64,000 bases of DNA, taken from assembly GCF_023715345.1 (NCBI RefSeq), contig NZ_JAMBNY010000011.1:1-64000 (forward strand). Direction: 5' to 3'. This document shows, in pieces, positions 32,972 through 41,671 of the stretch. Position 1 is the stretch's first letter; every line of letters starts with the position of its first letter. The position numbers were made by a program, and so were the translations under genes. Under the pieces are notes generated by a model. That model was not told the origin of the DNA and made no database searches. It saw only the letters and a program-made list of their open reading frames with translations. Source of the DNA: Paenibacillus camelliae (GTDB lineage: Bacteria > Bacillota > Bacilli > Paenibacillales > Paenibacillaceae).

Positions 32972-33400
32972 TTATTTCACGATGAGTACTGGACATTTGC
33001 TTAGCTGGGTAACCTTGTGGCTCACTCCGCCTAGCATCACTTCTTTAATATTGCCTAAGCCGCGGCTGCCGATGACGATGAGGTCTTGCTGCTGTTCGCA
33101 GGCGACTTCAACAATTTTCCTTGATATGCTGCTGCCCTGTACGAATAAGCTGGAAGCCTCGATGCCTTGTACCTTTAGCTTCTCCTGCGCTTCTCTCAGC
33201 AGCTCATGCCCTGCCTTGCTAACTTCTGCTAATATTTTTTGGAGATCGGTAATTACAACGTTCGGTGGGATGACCAGCTCTTTTCCGACATTGATCAGGG
33301 TAAGCTTCGCTTCATACTGCTTAGCAAGCTGCGCAGCAGTGACCAGCACCTTTTCACTCATTTTAGAGCCGTCGATAGCAACAAGAATACGATTAAACAT
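32972..33400 (-). CDS. uspA: Universal stress protein
   Basis: 142-aa UspA-fold protein. It starts MFNRILVAIDGSKMSEKVL and carries the ATP-binding pattern GSRGLGNIKEVMLGGVSHK (GxxGx9GS-like). ATG 33400 is preferred over the ATG two codons earlier, which lies too close to AGGGGGA. On the minus strand a -10 TATAAT (33458-33463) is overlapped upstream by TATGAAGCGCTTTCAT, a one-base-short version of a cre site, so catabolite control is possible. Confidence 0.9.
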   Translation of the reverse strand: MFNRILVAIDGSKMSEKVLVTAAQLAKQYEAKLTLINVGKELVIPPNVVITDLQKILAEVSKAGHELLREAQEKLKVQGIEASSLFVQGSSISRKIVEVACEQQQDLIVIGSRGLGNIKEVMLGGVSHKVTQLSKCPVLIVK

Positions 33401-33591
33401 ATACATTCCCCCTCAATTGTAGCTTACTCAAGTCTAGTAAGAGGTAGCTATACCTATATTATAAATGAAAGCGCTTCATATGTGCCAGATAAATTATGTA
33501 AAAATTCTGACAACTATCAATGGATGAAAGCCTAGCTAAATCTATAGTATACTTACTTGAGAATGAATTAAGAGTAGGCGGTGCATGATCA

Positions 33592-34608
33592 TTGACTCAA
33601 ATTGAACCAAAAAAACGTGCTGCACGTAATCGTACAATTACGTTAACGGAGGACGAGCTTCAATTTTATAAAAAGCAGCTAATTACGTTGTCCGAGCCAG
33701 CCTCGGCCGAAACGATTATGAATAAAACGATTCATCAGGACTTATTTGAAGCGATTGACCGACTTCCTGATCAATTTGTTGACCTTATGTTTATTGATCC
33801 ACCTTATAATCTTACGAAAAGCTTCAATGGTAAAACCTTCACTAAAATGTCCAGTGATGAGTACACCGAGTGGCTAGATTCCTGGTTTTCTAAGCTTGTC
33901 CGCGTGCTAAAGCCAGATGCCTCAGTATATATTTGCGGAGATTGGCGCTCCAGCCATTCGATTTTTGAGGTAGCATCGAGATACTTGAATGTCTTGAATC
34001 GTATCACTTGGGAGCGTGAGAAAGGTCGCGGCTCCCTATCCAACTGGAAGAACGCATCCGAGGATATATGGTTCTGTACCAACTCCACGAATTACAAATT
34101 TTACGTCGATCGTGTGAAGATGAAGCGAAAAGTCATTGCTCCATATCGTAATGAGGAAGGCAAGCCGAAAGATTGGGACGAGCAATCTGGAGGAAAATTC
34201 CGTTTAACACATCCGTCTAACCTATGGACAGATCTGACCGTTCCTTTCTGGTCAATGCCAGAAAATACAGATCATCCGACTCAAAAGCCAGAGAAGCTTC
34301 TCGCAAAAATCATTCTGGCGAGCTCAGATGAGCAGGATGTTGTGTTCGATCCGTTCTCCGGTGCAGGTACAACCTCTGTAACAGCGAAGAAGCTGAATCG
34401 ACGCTACGTCGGTGTAGAGCTAGATGAGGTCTATGCTTGCTTAACTGAGAAGCGCCTTGCGCTTGCTGAGCAGGACGCATCGATTCAAGGCTACTCTGAA
34501 GGTGTATTCTGGGAAAGAAATTCGCTGCAGGAGCAGTCCAAGGCGAAGAGCACACGTCCAGCCGCTGATGAGAACATGACGCTAGATCTAGGCTTAGATC
34601 TGGATTAA
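33592..34608 (+). CDS. Site-specific DNA methyltransferase, DPPY class
   Basis: 338-aa amino-methyltransferase. Catalytic motif IV FIDPPYNLTK is near residue 66, and motif I DPFSGAGTTSVTA with RRYVGVELDE is near residues 247-268. Motif IV before motif I makes this the beta order. It probably makes N6-adenine or N4-cytosine in double-stranded DNA; the recognition site cannot be read. The TTG start at 33592 is the only one after an in-frame stop. It faces a likely restriction endonuclease gene. Confidence 0.85.
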   Translation: MTQIEPKKRAARNRTITLTEDELQFYKKQLITLSEPASAETIMNKTIHQDLFEAIDRLPDQFVDLMFIDPPYNLTKSFNGKTFTKMSSDEYTEWLDSWFSKLVRVLKPDASVYICGDWRSSHSIFEVASRYLNVLNRITWEREKGRGSLSNWKNASEDIWFCTNSTNYKFYVDRVKMKRKVIAPYRNEEGKPKDWDEQSGGKFRLTHPSNLWTDLTVPFWSMPENTDHPTQKPEKLLAKIILASSDEQDVVFDPFSGAGTTSVTAKKLNRRYVGVELDEVYACLTEKRLALAEQDASIQGYSEGVFWERNSLQEQSKAKSTRPAADENMTLDLGLDLD

Positions 34609-34732
34609 CGAGGTGTATCTAAGGAGCAAAAGAGGCGTAACATTTATCTTTTTTTATTAAACAGTTAAAGTTATTAAAATTAAAGTTACAGCCTATATTT
34701 TTAGCTCCCATCTCCTCCATATGCATATAATC

Positions 34733-34780
34733 AAACAGCTGTCCCATGCCGCATCGACGCGACGTGAGACAGCTGTTTTT
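34733..34780. terminator. Terminator between convergent R-M genes
   Basis: AAACAGCTGTC/GACAGCTGTTT stem followed by T-rich sequence. The remaining gap 34609-34951 contains a 20-bp direct repeat CTTGCATAACTAGCATAA (two copies, 34832-34871) and nothing else recognised. Confidence 0.75.
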
Positions 34781-34951
34781 AATTTAACAAGCAAGAAACA
34801 AGAATAAGTCCATTTACAATTTATTACGAGGATCTTGCATAACTAGCATAATCTTGCATAACTAGCATAAATGACATTACCTACCCCGCTCGCTGCTAAT
34901 CTACTAATGTAGCTAGTGAGAGTACTCGATCAGCTTAATCATTCGAACCCG

Positions 34952-36094
34952 CTACTCCGAGTACTTCTCACGAGCAATAAGCTCATCGATAAAGCTAAGT
35001 GCCCGCTCCGGATTGAATCGTGGTGCACGATCTTTTGCTGCTAGTGCTTGAAACACGCGAGCGTGAAGCTGGCTGCTGCCTCTGGAGCTACGGCCTGACC
35101 AGTGATGCTGAATAAGCGTATGATCAAGGATATCCTCATCGAAGCAGTTTACCATATAGGTATCAATTTGCTGCAGCTCCGCATTGATATGGATCATATA
35201 CACTGCGCACACGGTATGTCCGTCAGATAGTGCCTCCAGCTGCTTATCGACATTGTACAGCTTCGGATTGGCAGTTGCCGAGCCTGTGCTTGTCTTAATA
35301 TCAATGAGCAGTCGCCCGCCATCGTCAAGCATTACCGTTTCATCTGCAAGACCGTGCTGATTCAGCCCTTCCTTCGTAAGCAGCTGTTCGATGCGATTGC
35401 CTCGCAAATTGACGTTGGTCGATTCTTCCTTAGCAATATTCAAAATTTCATCGCTGTACTTGAACACGAGCTGATCAAGCTCTGCCTTTACGCGCTCGAG
35501 CTCGTCATTCTTCGTGTAGGAATAGAGCAAGCTTTGATGAATACGCTCTGTCATCGCCTCATCAATGACGAATGCAGACTTTTGCGAGCTGATCTGCGAC
35601 GTTTCCTCTACTAATCGACTGATATTATCAGCTGTTTCAATGCTTTCATGGAACGCAAACAACTCATCAAAATACTGTGGCTCATTAGGTATTACTCGAT
35701 CTGCTGCCACCTTGATCTCTCGCATAATATCGTGCCCGAGAAACGAGCCGCGAATATTTGTCTCCGTCAATGCCTTGGAGCTATGCGATATTTTCTTCAA
35801 GAATGTCGTATTAACAAGCATAAATTCGTAGGAAGTAGGCTTCAGCAGACATAATATAATCGGTATGTGATCAAACTTTAGTACATTTTTTAACGCCAGC
35901 ACTGTATTAGCAAAGCTATCCTTAGAGCTGTAGGAAAAGCGAACTGCATACTCTTCAGAATCCGCTATAAACAGCTTGCCCTTTTTCGTCATTTGAAATA
36001 GAGAGGTCAGATCCTCTACTGCCTTGCTCTTCTCAATCGGTGTATTTACATTATAATAGGCTTGAACTGCCCTTTGCAGCGCTTCTGCAATCAT
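34952..36094 (-). CDS. Putative type II restriction endonuclease
   Basis: 380-aa protein. The C-terminal half has NLRGNRIEQLLTKEGL, followed by ADETVMLDDGGRLLIDIKTS, a plausible PD-(D/E)xK site (acidic residue, then DIK). The N-terminal 200 residues are mostly helical and may bind DNA. It faces the methyltransferase tail to tail, as in many type II R-M systems. ATG 36094 has GGGGG 6 nt upstream; an ATG two codons earlier is also possible. Function is inferred from motif and context, and specificity is unknown. Confidence 0.65.
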   Translation of the reverse strand: MIAEALQRAVQAYYNVNTPIEKSKAVEDLTSLFQMTKKGKLFIADSEEYAVRFSYSSKDSFANTVLALKNVLKFDHIPIILCLLKPTSYEFMLVNTTFLKKISHSSKALTETNIRGSFLGHDIMREIKVAADRVIPNEPQYFDELFAFHESIETADNISRLVEETSQISSQKSAFVIDEAMTERIHQSLLYSYTKNDELERVKAELDQLVFKYSDEILNIAKEESTNVNLRGNRIEQLLTKEGLNQHGLADETVMLDDGGRLLIDIKTSTGSATANPKLYNVDKQLEALSDGHTVCAVYMIHINAELQQIDTYMVNCFDEDILDHTLIQHHWSGRSSRGSSQLHARVFQALAAKDRAPRFNPERALSFIDELIAREKYSE

Positions 36095-36183
36095 GTCCAT
36101 CCCCCTGTTGCAATCTAGTAAGATCATCCTATTATACCGTAATGCATGACTGCTGTCAGAGGTAGGTTAATGGAAGCTAATCC

Positions 36184-37623
36184 CTAATTATGCTTGCGAT
36201 AGCCCTGCAAAGCTAGTCTAGCTTTATATGCAAGCCACACGACTATAGCAACGAGCATCATGTCGAATACAACGTTAAACATAAACAGATGCTTGCTTAG
36301 ATCAGCGAGCCCGTCCCCGACAATCGGAATGAGATAGGCAGCACAGCCCACCAATCCTAACAGCATAAACAGCTCTGCACGAATGCGATCTCTATGATGA
36401 CGTGCACGCAGCCACTCGTACAGCGCTGCACCGTAGTAGAGTACATACACGAGCACGATAAAGTATAGCTTGCTTGGGATAACACTTCGCTTAAATTCAC
36501 TCCAGCCACTATACTTAAAGGTCACTGCTCCTGGCGGCTTCCCCTCTGCTTTTTCATAATTCCCCAAGTAGTATGGACGAATATTCATACTATGCTCTGC
36601 TGCATAGGCCATCATCTCTATGAAACGACCAGGCTGCTTCAGATAGAACAGCATAATATCTACATGTGAGATGCGGCTATAAAAATCCTCCTCAAGCCTC
36701 GGATCATTCTGCTTAATCTCTGTATCTCCTTGAAAATAGTTTGTTCCAGCTAACACTGATAAATAGCTCGGTAATCCAAGCTTCTTCAGGTCATTCTCGA
36801 CATCGTCCGAATGATGCAGCACGCCAAAAAATACCGTTTGATATAAATTAATTTGCTTAAAGTCCTTCGGCGCCAATATGTACATCGCTGCCGAGATAAC
36901 CACTAATGCAGCACCTAGCGATAATGCAAGTCGCTTCCAGCTAAGACTATAATCACGGACAAATGCTAATCGAATAAAAATGATGGCGAACAATATGCCA
37001 ACCGGAGCATTCTGTGTTTTCGAGCAGACTAAGAAAATGCATGCGATAAAAAACATGACGAGCAATGTCTTCGTCGGCTTCTCATCATATGTAAGCTTTA
37101 AGCCTAAAGCCATCGTCAGCAATAAAAAAATCAGCGAAACCGGCTCACCATAAAGCGAATTAAAATACGCTACATAGCCAACATCGTGAAAAACAAAAAG
37201 CAGCAGTGCTGTTAGTACAATGGATACAAGCCATCCTTTTACACGATACACATGAATAAGGATTACATTAGCTGTCACGTGAAGAATGGCATAAATTGCC
37301 CCAAGTACACGAATATCAAATACAGCGGAGTTGAACAGCTGAGCAAAAAATCTAGCGATAGCCACAATAATTAGCTGCGTTGACGGATAAAAGCCTCTAA
37401 AAAACGCATCATAAGCATAAAGTGCATGGGCATAACGAAAAAATCGATCCTCATATGCTTCCGACATATCATAGTAGTTAAGACCAATTGAACCCATTAT
37501 TCTTAAAAAATCTCCGTTATCCGCTACCCCAATAAAGCCACCTGTAAACAGCAGAACGACCATTAGGATGGACGCTGCGATAGCATAAATCCATTCCATT
37601 CGTATGTATCTTTTCACGATCAT
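36184..37623 (-). CDS. Polytopic glycan-biosynthesis-type membrane protein
   Basis: 479-aa protein with about 11 membrane segments. After the first segment comes GVADNGDFLRIMGSIGLNYY, with acidic residues in the first outer loop as in GT-C glycosyltransferases. It resembles the WsfD family of glycan hexose transferases, though this is from memory of the pattern and not a search. ATG 37623 follows GGAGAGG. It stands alone between the R-M system and spore-type small genes; a cell-surface glycan role is likely. Confidence 0.6.
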   Translation of the reverse strand: MIVKRYIRMEWIYAIAASILMVVLLFTGGFIGVADNGDFLRIMGSIGLNYYDMSEAYEDRFFRYAHALYAYDAFFRGFYPSTQLIIVAIARFFAQLFNSAVFDIRVLGAIYAILHVTANVILIHVYRVKGWLVSIVLTALLLFVFHDVGYVAYFNSLYGEPVSLIFLLLTMALGLKLTYDEKPTKTLLVMFFIACIFLVCSKTQNAPVGILFAIIFIRLAFVRDYSLSWKRLALSLGAALVVISAAMYILAPKDFKQINLYQTVFFGVLHHSDDVENDLKKLGLPSYLSVLAGTNYFQGDTEIKQNDPRLEEDFYSRISHVDIMLFYLKQPGRFIEMMAYAAEHSMNIRPYYLGNYEKAEGKPPGAVTFKYSGWSEFKRSVIPSKLYFIVLVYVLYYGAALYEWLRARHHRDRIRAELFMLLGLVGCAAYLIPIVGDGLADLSKHLFMFNVVFDMMLVAIVVWLAYKARLALQGYRKHN

Positions 37624-37847
37624 TTTCCTCTCCAAACTTATCCTACTTAAAAATCCAATATCAAAAAAACCAGTATAGGTAACAGACCACCATTTATCAT
37701 AACATAAACTTTATAACCTACCAAAATCATCCATGTTTACTTCACATCTACGAATCCCATTTCCAAAATACAAATCCCATTATGATGAAATGCATACGTG
37801 CATAGCGAATGGTCGACGGGTCATACTAAGCTTCGGAGGTGACGATA

Positions 37848-38189
37848 ATGTCAGATGTACTGCCTATTGATAAGCAGACGTTAGCCCAAGCATGGCAAAA
37901 TACGCTGCCGACATTTCTTAATCAGGCGGATGAGTGCAATGTTCAACCGGATGCTAAGTTTGATGATACATTGCTCATCCATATTGCCAATAGTGGCCGC
38001 AGTCATTATTCCGCTGATTTTCGCTTAAGCTATGTTGATGAGCGTGAGGTTAAGGTCGAGCTGCTTGATGTGGAGAAAGGAAACACTGCTGCAGACGAGA
38101 CAACGACCCATGCACAAAATCTTGTAGAGGGCTATGTTCGCAATATTCATGAATGTGCGCAAAGCTTGAAAGGACTGACGAATCAATGA
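37848..38189 (+). CDS. Hypothetical acidic protein
   Basis: 113-aa acidic protein starting MSDVLPIDKQTLAQAW, rich in Asp and Glu, without membrane segments. No family is recognised. ATG 37848 has GGAGGTGA upstream. Its stop overlaps the next gene (ATGA), so the two are probably translated together; both lie before an SspP-type spore gene, which hints at a sporulation context. Confidence 0.6.
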   Translation: MSDVLPIDKQTLAQAWQNTLPTFLNQADECNVQPDAKFDDTLLIHIANSGRSHYSADFRLSYVDEREVKVELLDVEKGNTAADETTTHAQNLVEGYVRNIHECAQSLKGLTNQ

Positions 38190-38365
38190 CAAAAGCGAAG
38201 CCAGGTATAGATAAAAACCTGCAAAACGTCGTCAAGGAATTGGAAACAACGACAGACCTAACCGCTCATACGAACCAACAGCTGAATCAAAAGCATATGG
38301 ATCAGCGTCATGAGGACATGCTTCATTTCCGCAAAAAAGCATATGAGAACGAGAACCAAGAATAA
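38186..38365 (+). CDS. Small hydrophilic protein
   Basis: 59-aa protein starting MTKAKPGIDKNLQNVVKELE, highly charged, predicted helical. It overlaps the preceding stop by four bases (ATGA). No family is recognised; the composition is similar to small spore-associated proteins. The longer frame starting at 38153 lies inside the previous gene and is not used. Confidence 0.6.
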   Translation: MTKAKPGIDKNLQNVVKELETTTDLTAHTNQQLNQKHMDQRHEDMLHFRKKAYENENQE

Positions 38366-38499
38366 ATACAGCAATATAGGAAAACGAAACGTTCAAGATA
38401 CAATTTGTGCACATTTAGAGCACATTTAGAGTGGAGCACTTTTAGGACACAATTAAGTTACTTTAGGTAACAAATTTAACGATATTGGAGGAGTTAACG

Positions 38500-38640
38500 A
38501 TGGCAAAAGGAACGGACCGCAATCATTCGAATAAAGATCATCGCGCTAATACTAATCATCAACCTAACGAGCCGCTTTCAGGCTCTAAAAAGGTCAAAAA
38601 CGCAAACCATTCTCGCAACAACCACGGTGAAGGCTCATAA
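38500..38640 (+). CDS. sspP: Small acid-soluble spore protein P
   Basis: 46-aa protein with EPLSGSKKVKNANHSRNNH, matching the core of SspP (PL-GSKKVKNRNHSR). SspP is a minor spore protein made in the forespore. The start at 38500 has GGAGGAG 6 nt upstream. This gene shows the organism is a spore former. Confidence 0.88.
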   Translation: MAKGTDRNHSNKDHRANTNHQPNEPLSGSKKVKNANHSRNNHGEGS

Positions 38641-38719
38641 TATTGGGATGCATAGCTTGATGCGTGTTAGCATGTCATATCTTCTGGAGCGCAGCTTTGC
38701 AGCAGGCTCGTAAGTTGCA

Positions 38720-38749
38720 GCATTTTGTGTGATTCTTCACACAAAATGC
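38720..38749. repeat. Perfect hairpin with degraded relatives downstream
   Basis: GCATTTTGTGTGA and its complement, 13 bp with loop TTCT. Weaker relatives follow at about 38779 (GATGAAATTTCATAC), 38830 (GTATGATTTATCATA) and 38882 (GGTGATACTTCACAC). It may act as the sspP terminator, although no T run follows. Confidence 0.55.
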
Positions 38750-38930
38750 TTAATTATTACTCAATTACAGTTGTTTTGGATGAAATTTCATACAAAACTC
38801 CACCATTTCACCCATCTGCACCTCATTTTGTATGATTTATCATATAAGGTGTCACCATCGGCGCATTGATATGTTATTTCGGGTGATACTTCACACTAAA
38901 GTGCTGCAAAACAAAAAAGCTACAAAAAAA

Positions 38931-38969
38931 GCTGCCCATTAAGTCAGTTCAACTAACTTAATGGGCAGC
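38931..38969 (-). terminator. Terminator serving the chromate transporter strand
   Basis: GCTGCCCATTAAGT/ACTTAATGGGCAGC, 14-bp stem, with seven T on the minus strand. It lies about 300 nt after the chrA stop, beyond the tandem repeat. Confidence 0.85.
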
Positions 38970-39119
38970 AGCTCCTTTAACGCTTCCACAAGACGTTCTT
39001 CAACGTTCGCTCGCCGCTACTGACGGAATCACTTGGCCAATTGCTACGTGATGAGCACTCTGTATCCCCCGTGCGTGAACGTTGCCATGATACAGCAACG
39101 CAGTCACTACTACTCATTA

Positions 39120-39312
39120 TTACAGCATCGCCATCATTGCACCGCCGAGATCGCCCCTACAGCATCGCCATCATTGCACCGCCGAGCATGCCTGCTACAG
39201 CTTCGCCATCACTGCACCACCGAGCATCACCCGCTACAGCTTCGCCATCACTGCACTGCCGAGAATTCCCGTTACAACATTGCCATCACTGCACCGCCGA
39301 GCATGCCTGCTA
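39120..39312 (-). repeat. 37-39 bp tandem repeat derived from the chrA 3' end
   Basis: Five copies, marked by GCCATCA at 39130, 39167, 39205, 39244 and 39282. The last copy is the end of chrA itself (coding VAGMLGGAVMAML and stop). The four others, downstream, still encode variants of GxLGGAxMAxL followed by a stop. The gap 38641-39119 otherwise holds only the hairpins listed. Confidence 0.8.
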
Positions 39313-40510
39313 CAACGACAACCCAAGGCGGCAACTTCCAAAAGACGAGCATAACGAACAATAGTGCCGCAACAACAAAGTCGGTCGTTGTCGCAATCGT
39401 TGTTGTCCATATCGGATCGTACAGCGCGGCTAGCAATATACCTACGACTGCAGCATTCATGCCATGAAGAGCGCCCTGCATCTTAACACTGCGGCGCAGC
39501 TGATTCCAGAACGGCAGTGCTCCGATTACCAAAAGAAATGCCGGCAGGAATATCGCGATAGTGGCGACGATCGCACCAGCTATGCCATTCATCATCGCTC
39601 CTAAATAAGCCGCAAACGTAAACAGTGGTCCAGGTACAGCCTGTGCTGCACCGTAGCCTGCCAGAAAATCCCCTTCACTGATAAGTCCTGATGGTACAAC
39701 CTCCTGCTCTAGCAGCGGAAGCACGACATGCCCCCCACCGAATACAAGAGAGCCCGCTCGATAAAAGCTATCGAAGATTACAAGCCAATCCCAATTGGCA
39801 TAATGCGTAGCCACTGGTAACAGAATAAGCAGCACGAAAAATAACAATAAGCAGCTAGCAGCAAAGACCTTTCGAATCGGAATCTCAAGCTGCTTCTCAT
39901 TAGCTGTCACTGCATGGCGATATAGCAATAAGCCGACACTGCCAGCTACGATAATGACTAGCACTTGGGTTACTGCCGACTGCCAGAGTAATACCGTCGA
40001 AGCAGCAAGTATCGCTATGGTCGCTTTGGACCTGCTGTTAGCCAGCTTTTGTCCCATACCTAATACTGCTTGCGCAACGATAGCAACAGCAACGAGCTTC
40101 AACCCATGAATCCAGCCGAGCTCCCCTAGCCCACTGCTTTGCAGAATTAAGGCAAAGACGACAAGCGCTATAACGGAAGGCAGTGTAAAACCTAGCCACG
40201 CCATCATTCCGCCTAGCAGCCCAGAGCGTATAACGCCGATACCGATTCCAACCTGACTGCTTGCTGGTCCTGGCAAAAACTGACATAACGCAACGAGGTC
40301 AGCATAGCTGCGTTCATCCATCCATTTTCTTCGCTCAATATATTCGTTATGGAAATACCCTAAATGCGCGACCGGTCCTCCGAATGAGGTTAAGCCAAGC
40401 TTGAACGAAACTGCCAACACCTCTAGCAGCGCTGCGGCTTTATTTTTCGGCTTAGAGCTCTGTTCGATCCTTGCTTCATTGCCTTCCATGAAAGTTCCTC
40501 CATCATCCAT
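39272..40510 (-). CDS. chrA: Chromate transporter, two-domain form
   Basis: 412-aa CHR-family transporter with two homologous halves. Half 1 has SFGGPVAHLGYFHNEYIERR and FLPGPASSQVGIGIG; half 2 has VFGGGHVVLPLLEQEVV and GYGAAQAVPGPLFTFAAYLG. The pairing of FGGP and PGP motifs in both halves is diagnostic. It exports chromate from the cytoplasm, probably driven by the membrane potential. The last 13 codons belong to a tandem repeat that continues past the stop. Confidence 0.92.
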   Translation of the reverse strand: MDDGGTFMEGNEARIEQSSKPKNKAAALLEVLAVSFKLGLTSFGGPVAHLGYFHNEYIERRKWMDERSYADLVALCQFLPGPASSQVGIGIGVIRSGLLGGMMAWLGFTLPSVIALVVFALILQSSGLGELGWIHGLKLVAVAIVAQAVLGMGQKLANSRSKATIAILAASTVLLWQSAVTQVLVIIVAGSVGLLLYRHAVTANEKQLEIPIRKVFAASCLLLFFVLLILLPVATHYANWDWLVIFDSFYRAGSLVFGGGHVVLPLLEQEVVPSGLISEGDFLAGYGAAQAVPGPLFTFAAYLGAMMNGIAGAIVATIAIFLPAFLLVIGALPFWNQLRRSVKMQGALHGMNAAVVGILLAALYDPIWTTTIATTTDFVVAALLFVMLVFWKLPPWVVVVAGMLGGAVMAML

Positions 40511-40654
40511 CTATTGATTTTCTACTAAAACAACGTATCTTCACTCGACTGCTTTATAAGCTCCTTTCATCATAGGAAATAGGCAAGCTTCAATCAATAC
40601 ATGGATTGTAAATTTTTCAGGATTTGTAAACGTCATGCTTAACACTTCGCTCGT

Positions 40655-40698
40655 ATTGCATCGCATGTTTGTGTGCTATAATACAGTGAAAATACACT
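40655..40698 (+). promoter_or_regulatory. busR-like promoter with dyad
   Basis: A -10 TATAAT lies at 40677-40682, with a weak -35 TTGCAT 15 nt upstream. Over the likely start point is AGTG-N6-CACT (40685-40698), a dyad that could be the regulator's own operator. Confidence 0.5.
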
Positions 40699-40728
40699 AT
40701 GGATATAAGGAAAGACGAGGAAAGCATC

Positions 40729-41355
40729 ATGCAAGAGATTACAGGGTATAAATCGATTGCCCTAGACATCGCTCAACGAATTGTAAGTGGAGAATTTAAA
40801 GTGAATAGTAAGCTTTCTGGTCGTTCTTTGCTTGCGAGTCAGTATCATGTCTCTCCAGAAACGATTCGTAAAGCCATCGGACTTCTAAAAGATGAACAGA
40901 TCGTGCTCGTTTCACAGGGCAAAGAAATTTTAGTTCTCTCCGATCAACACGCGTATAACTACATTACTAAACACAACTACCTTAAATCTGCATATTCGCT
41001 AAAACAGGATTTGCAGGAGCTGCTCAAGCTTAAAAAGGACCTTGACCAACGCTTTGAATCAACATTAAAAGAGATTATTCAAGCATCAGACAGACTACAA
41101 AGTCTTAAGCCCTATCATCCCGTCGAGATCAAGGTTGCTGAACAGTCACATGTTGTCGGAAGAACGATTGGTGATTTACAATTTTGGCAGCATACAGGTG
41201 CTACAATTATTGCTCTTCGTAGAGGCACAGAAGTATCCATTTCGCCAGGACCACATGTCATTATATGGGCGGATGATGTGCTCGTAGTTGTCGGTGACGG
41301 TCAAGTTGAAGAGCGAACAAAAACCTACCTTAACCTGAGCCAACCAACTAATTGA
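40729..41355 (+). CDS. BusR-like GntR regulator with RCK_C domain
   Basis: 208-aa regulator. Residues 1-70 are a GntR winged helix (ISGxxLLASQYHVSPETIRKA region); residues 75-125 are helical; residues 135-205 are an RCK_C/TrkA-C domain (VVGRTIGDLQFWQHTGATII, then SPGPHVIIWADDVLVVVG). In streptococci and lactococci this architecture is BusR, which binds c-di-AMP and represses osmolyte uptake. It lies next to opuCABCD in the same direction, which supports the same role. ATG 40729 is preferred (AGGAA upstream) over the ATG at 40699. Confidence 0.85.
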   Translation: MQEITGYKSIALDIAQRIVSGEFKVNSKLSGRSLLASQYHVSPETIRKAIGLLKDEQIVLVSQGKEILVLSDQHAYNYITKHNYLKSAYSLKQDLQELLKLKKDLDQRFESTLKEIIQASDRLQSLKPYHPVEIKVAEQSHVVGRTIGDLQFWQHTGATIIALRRGTEVSISPGPHVIIWADDVLVVVGDGQVEERTKTYLNLSQPTN

Positions 41356-41372
41356 ATATAAATGATAGAGTA

Positions 41373-41415
41373 AAAAAACGGTTAGTTTCTTAGCGAAGAA
41401 ATTAACCGTTTTTTT
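41373..41415 (+). terminator. Terminator after the BusR-like gene
   Basis: AAAAAACGGTTAgTTTCTT/AAGAAAtTAACCGTTTTTTT, long stem with loop AGCG and a T run. Confidence 0.92.
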
Positions 41416-41472
41416 GTAATTTTTGTATAATATATCTCAACTATAACTAACAACTTGTACTAAACATATAGG

Positions 41473-41501
41473 TTGTTAGTTACAAAAATGTGTGTTATAG
41501 T
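41473..41501 (+). promoter_or_regulatory. opuC operon promoter
   Basis: TTGTTA-17 nt-TATAGT, about 170 nt before opuCA. The -35 is embedded in the inverted pair GTTAGTTAC and GTACTAAC (41475-41508), a candidate regulator site. The rest of the gap to 41671 shows nothing recognised. Confidence 0.6.
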
Positions 41502-41671
41502 ACTAACTAGCTTAAAACCGAAGCTCATTATGCGTATATTGTTCGTTTGCACTTTTTTACATTAATTTCCAATCATATACTAGCATAGCGATCTTCTGGT
41601 TTAAGCCATGCCTTACTACTTCATCTTGCTACTTTCAAGAATGAGCATCAACGAATAGAAGGAGGTCAGCT

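Noticed and set aside
39033-39467. Histidine- and threonine-rich plus-strand frame
   Set aside because: It is the complement of the chrA end and its tandem repeat.
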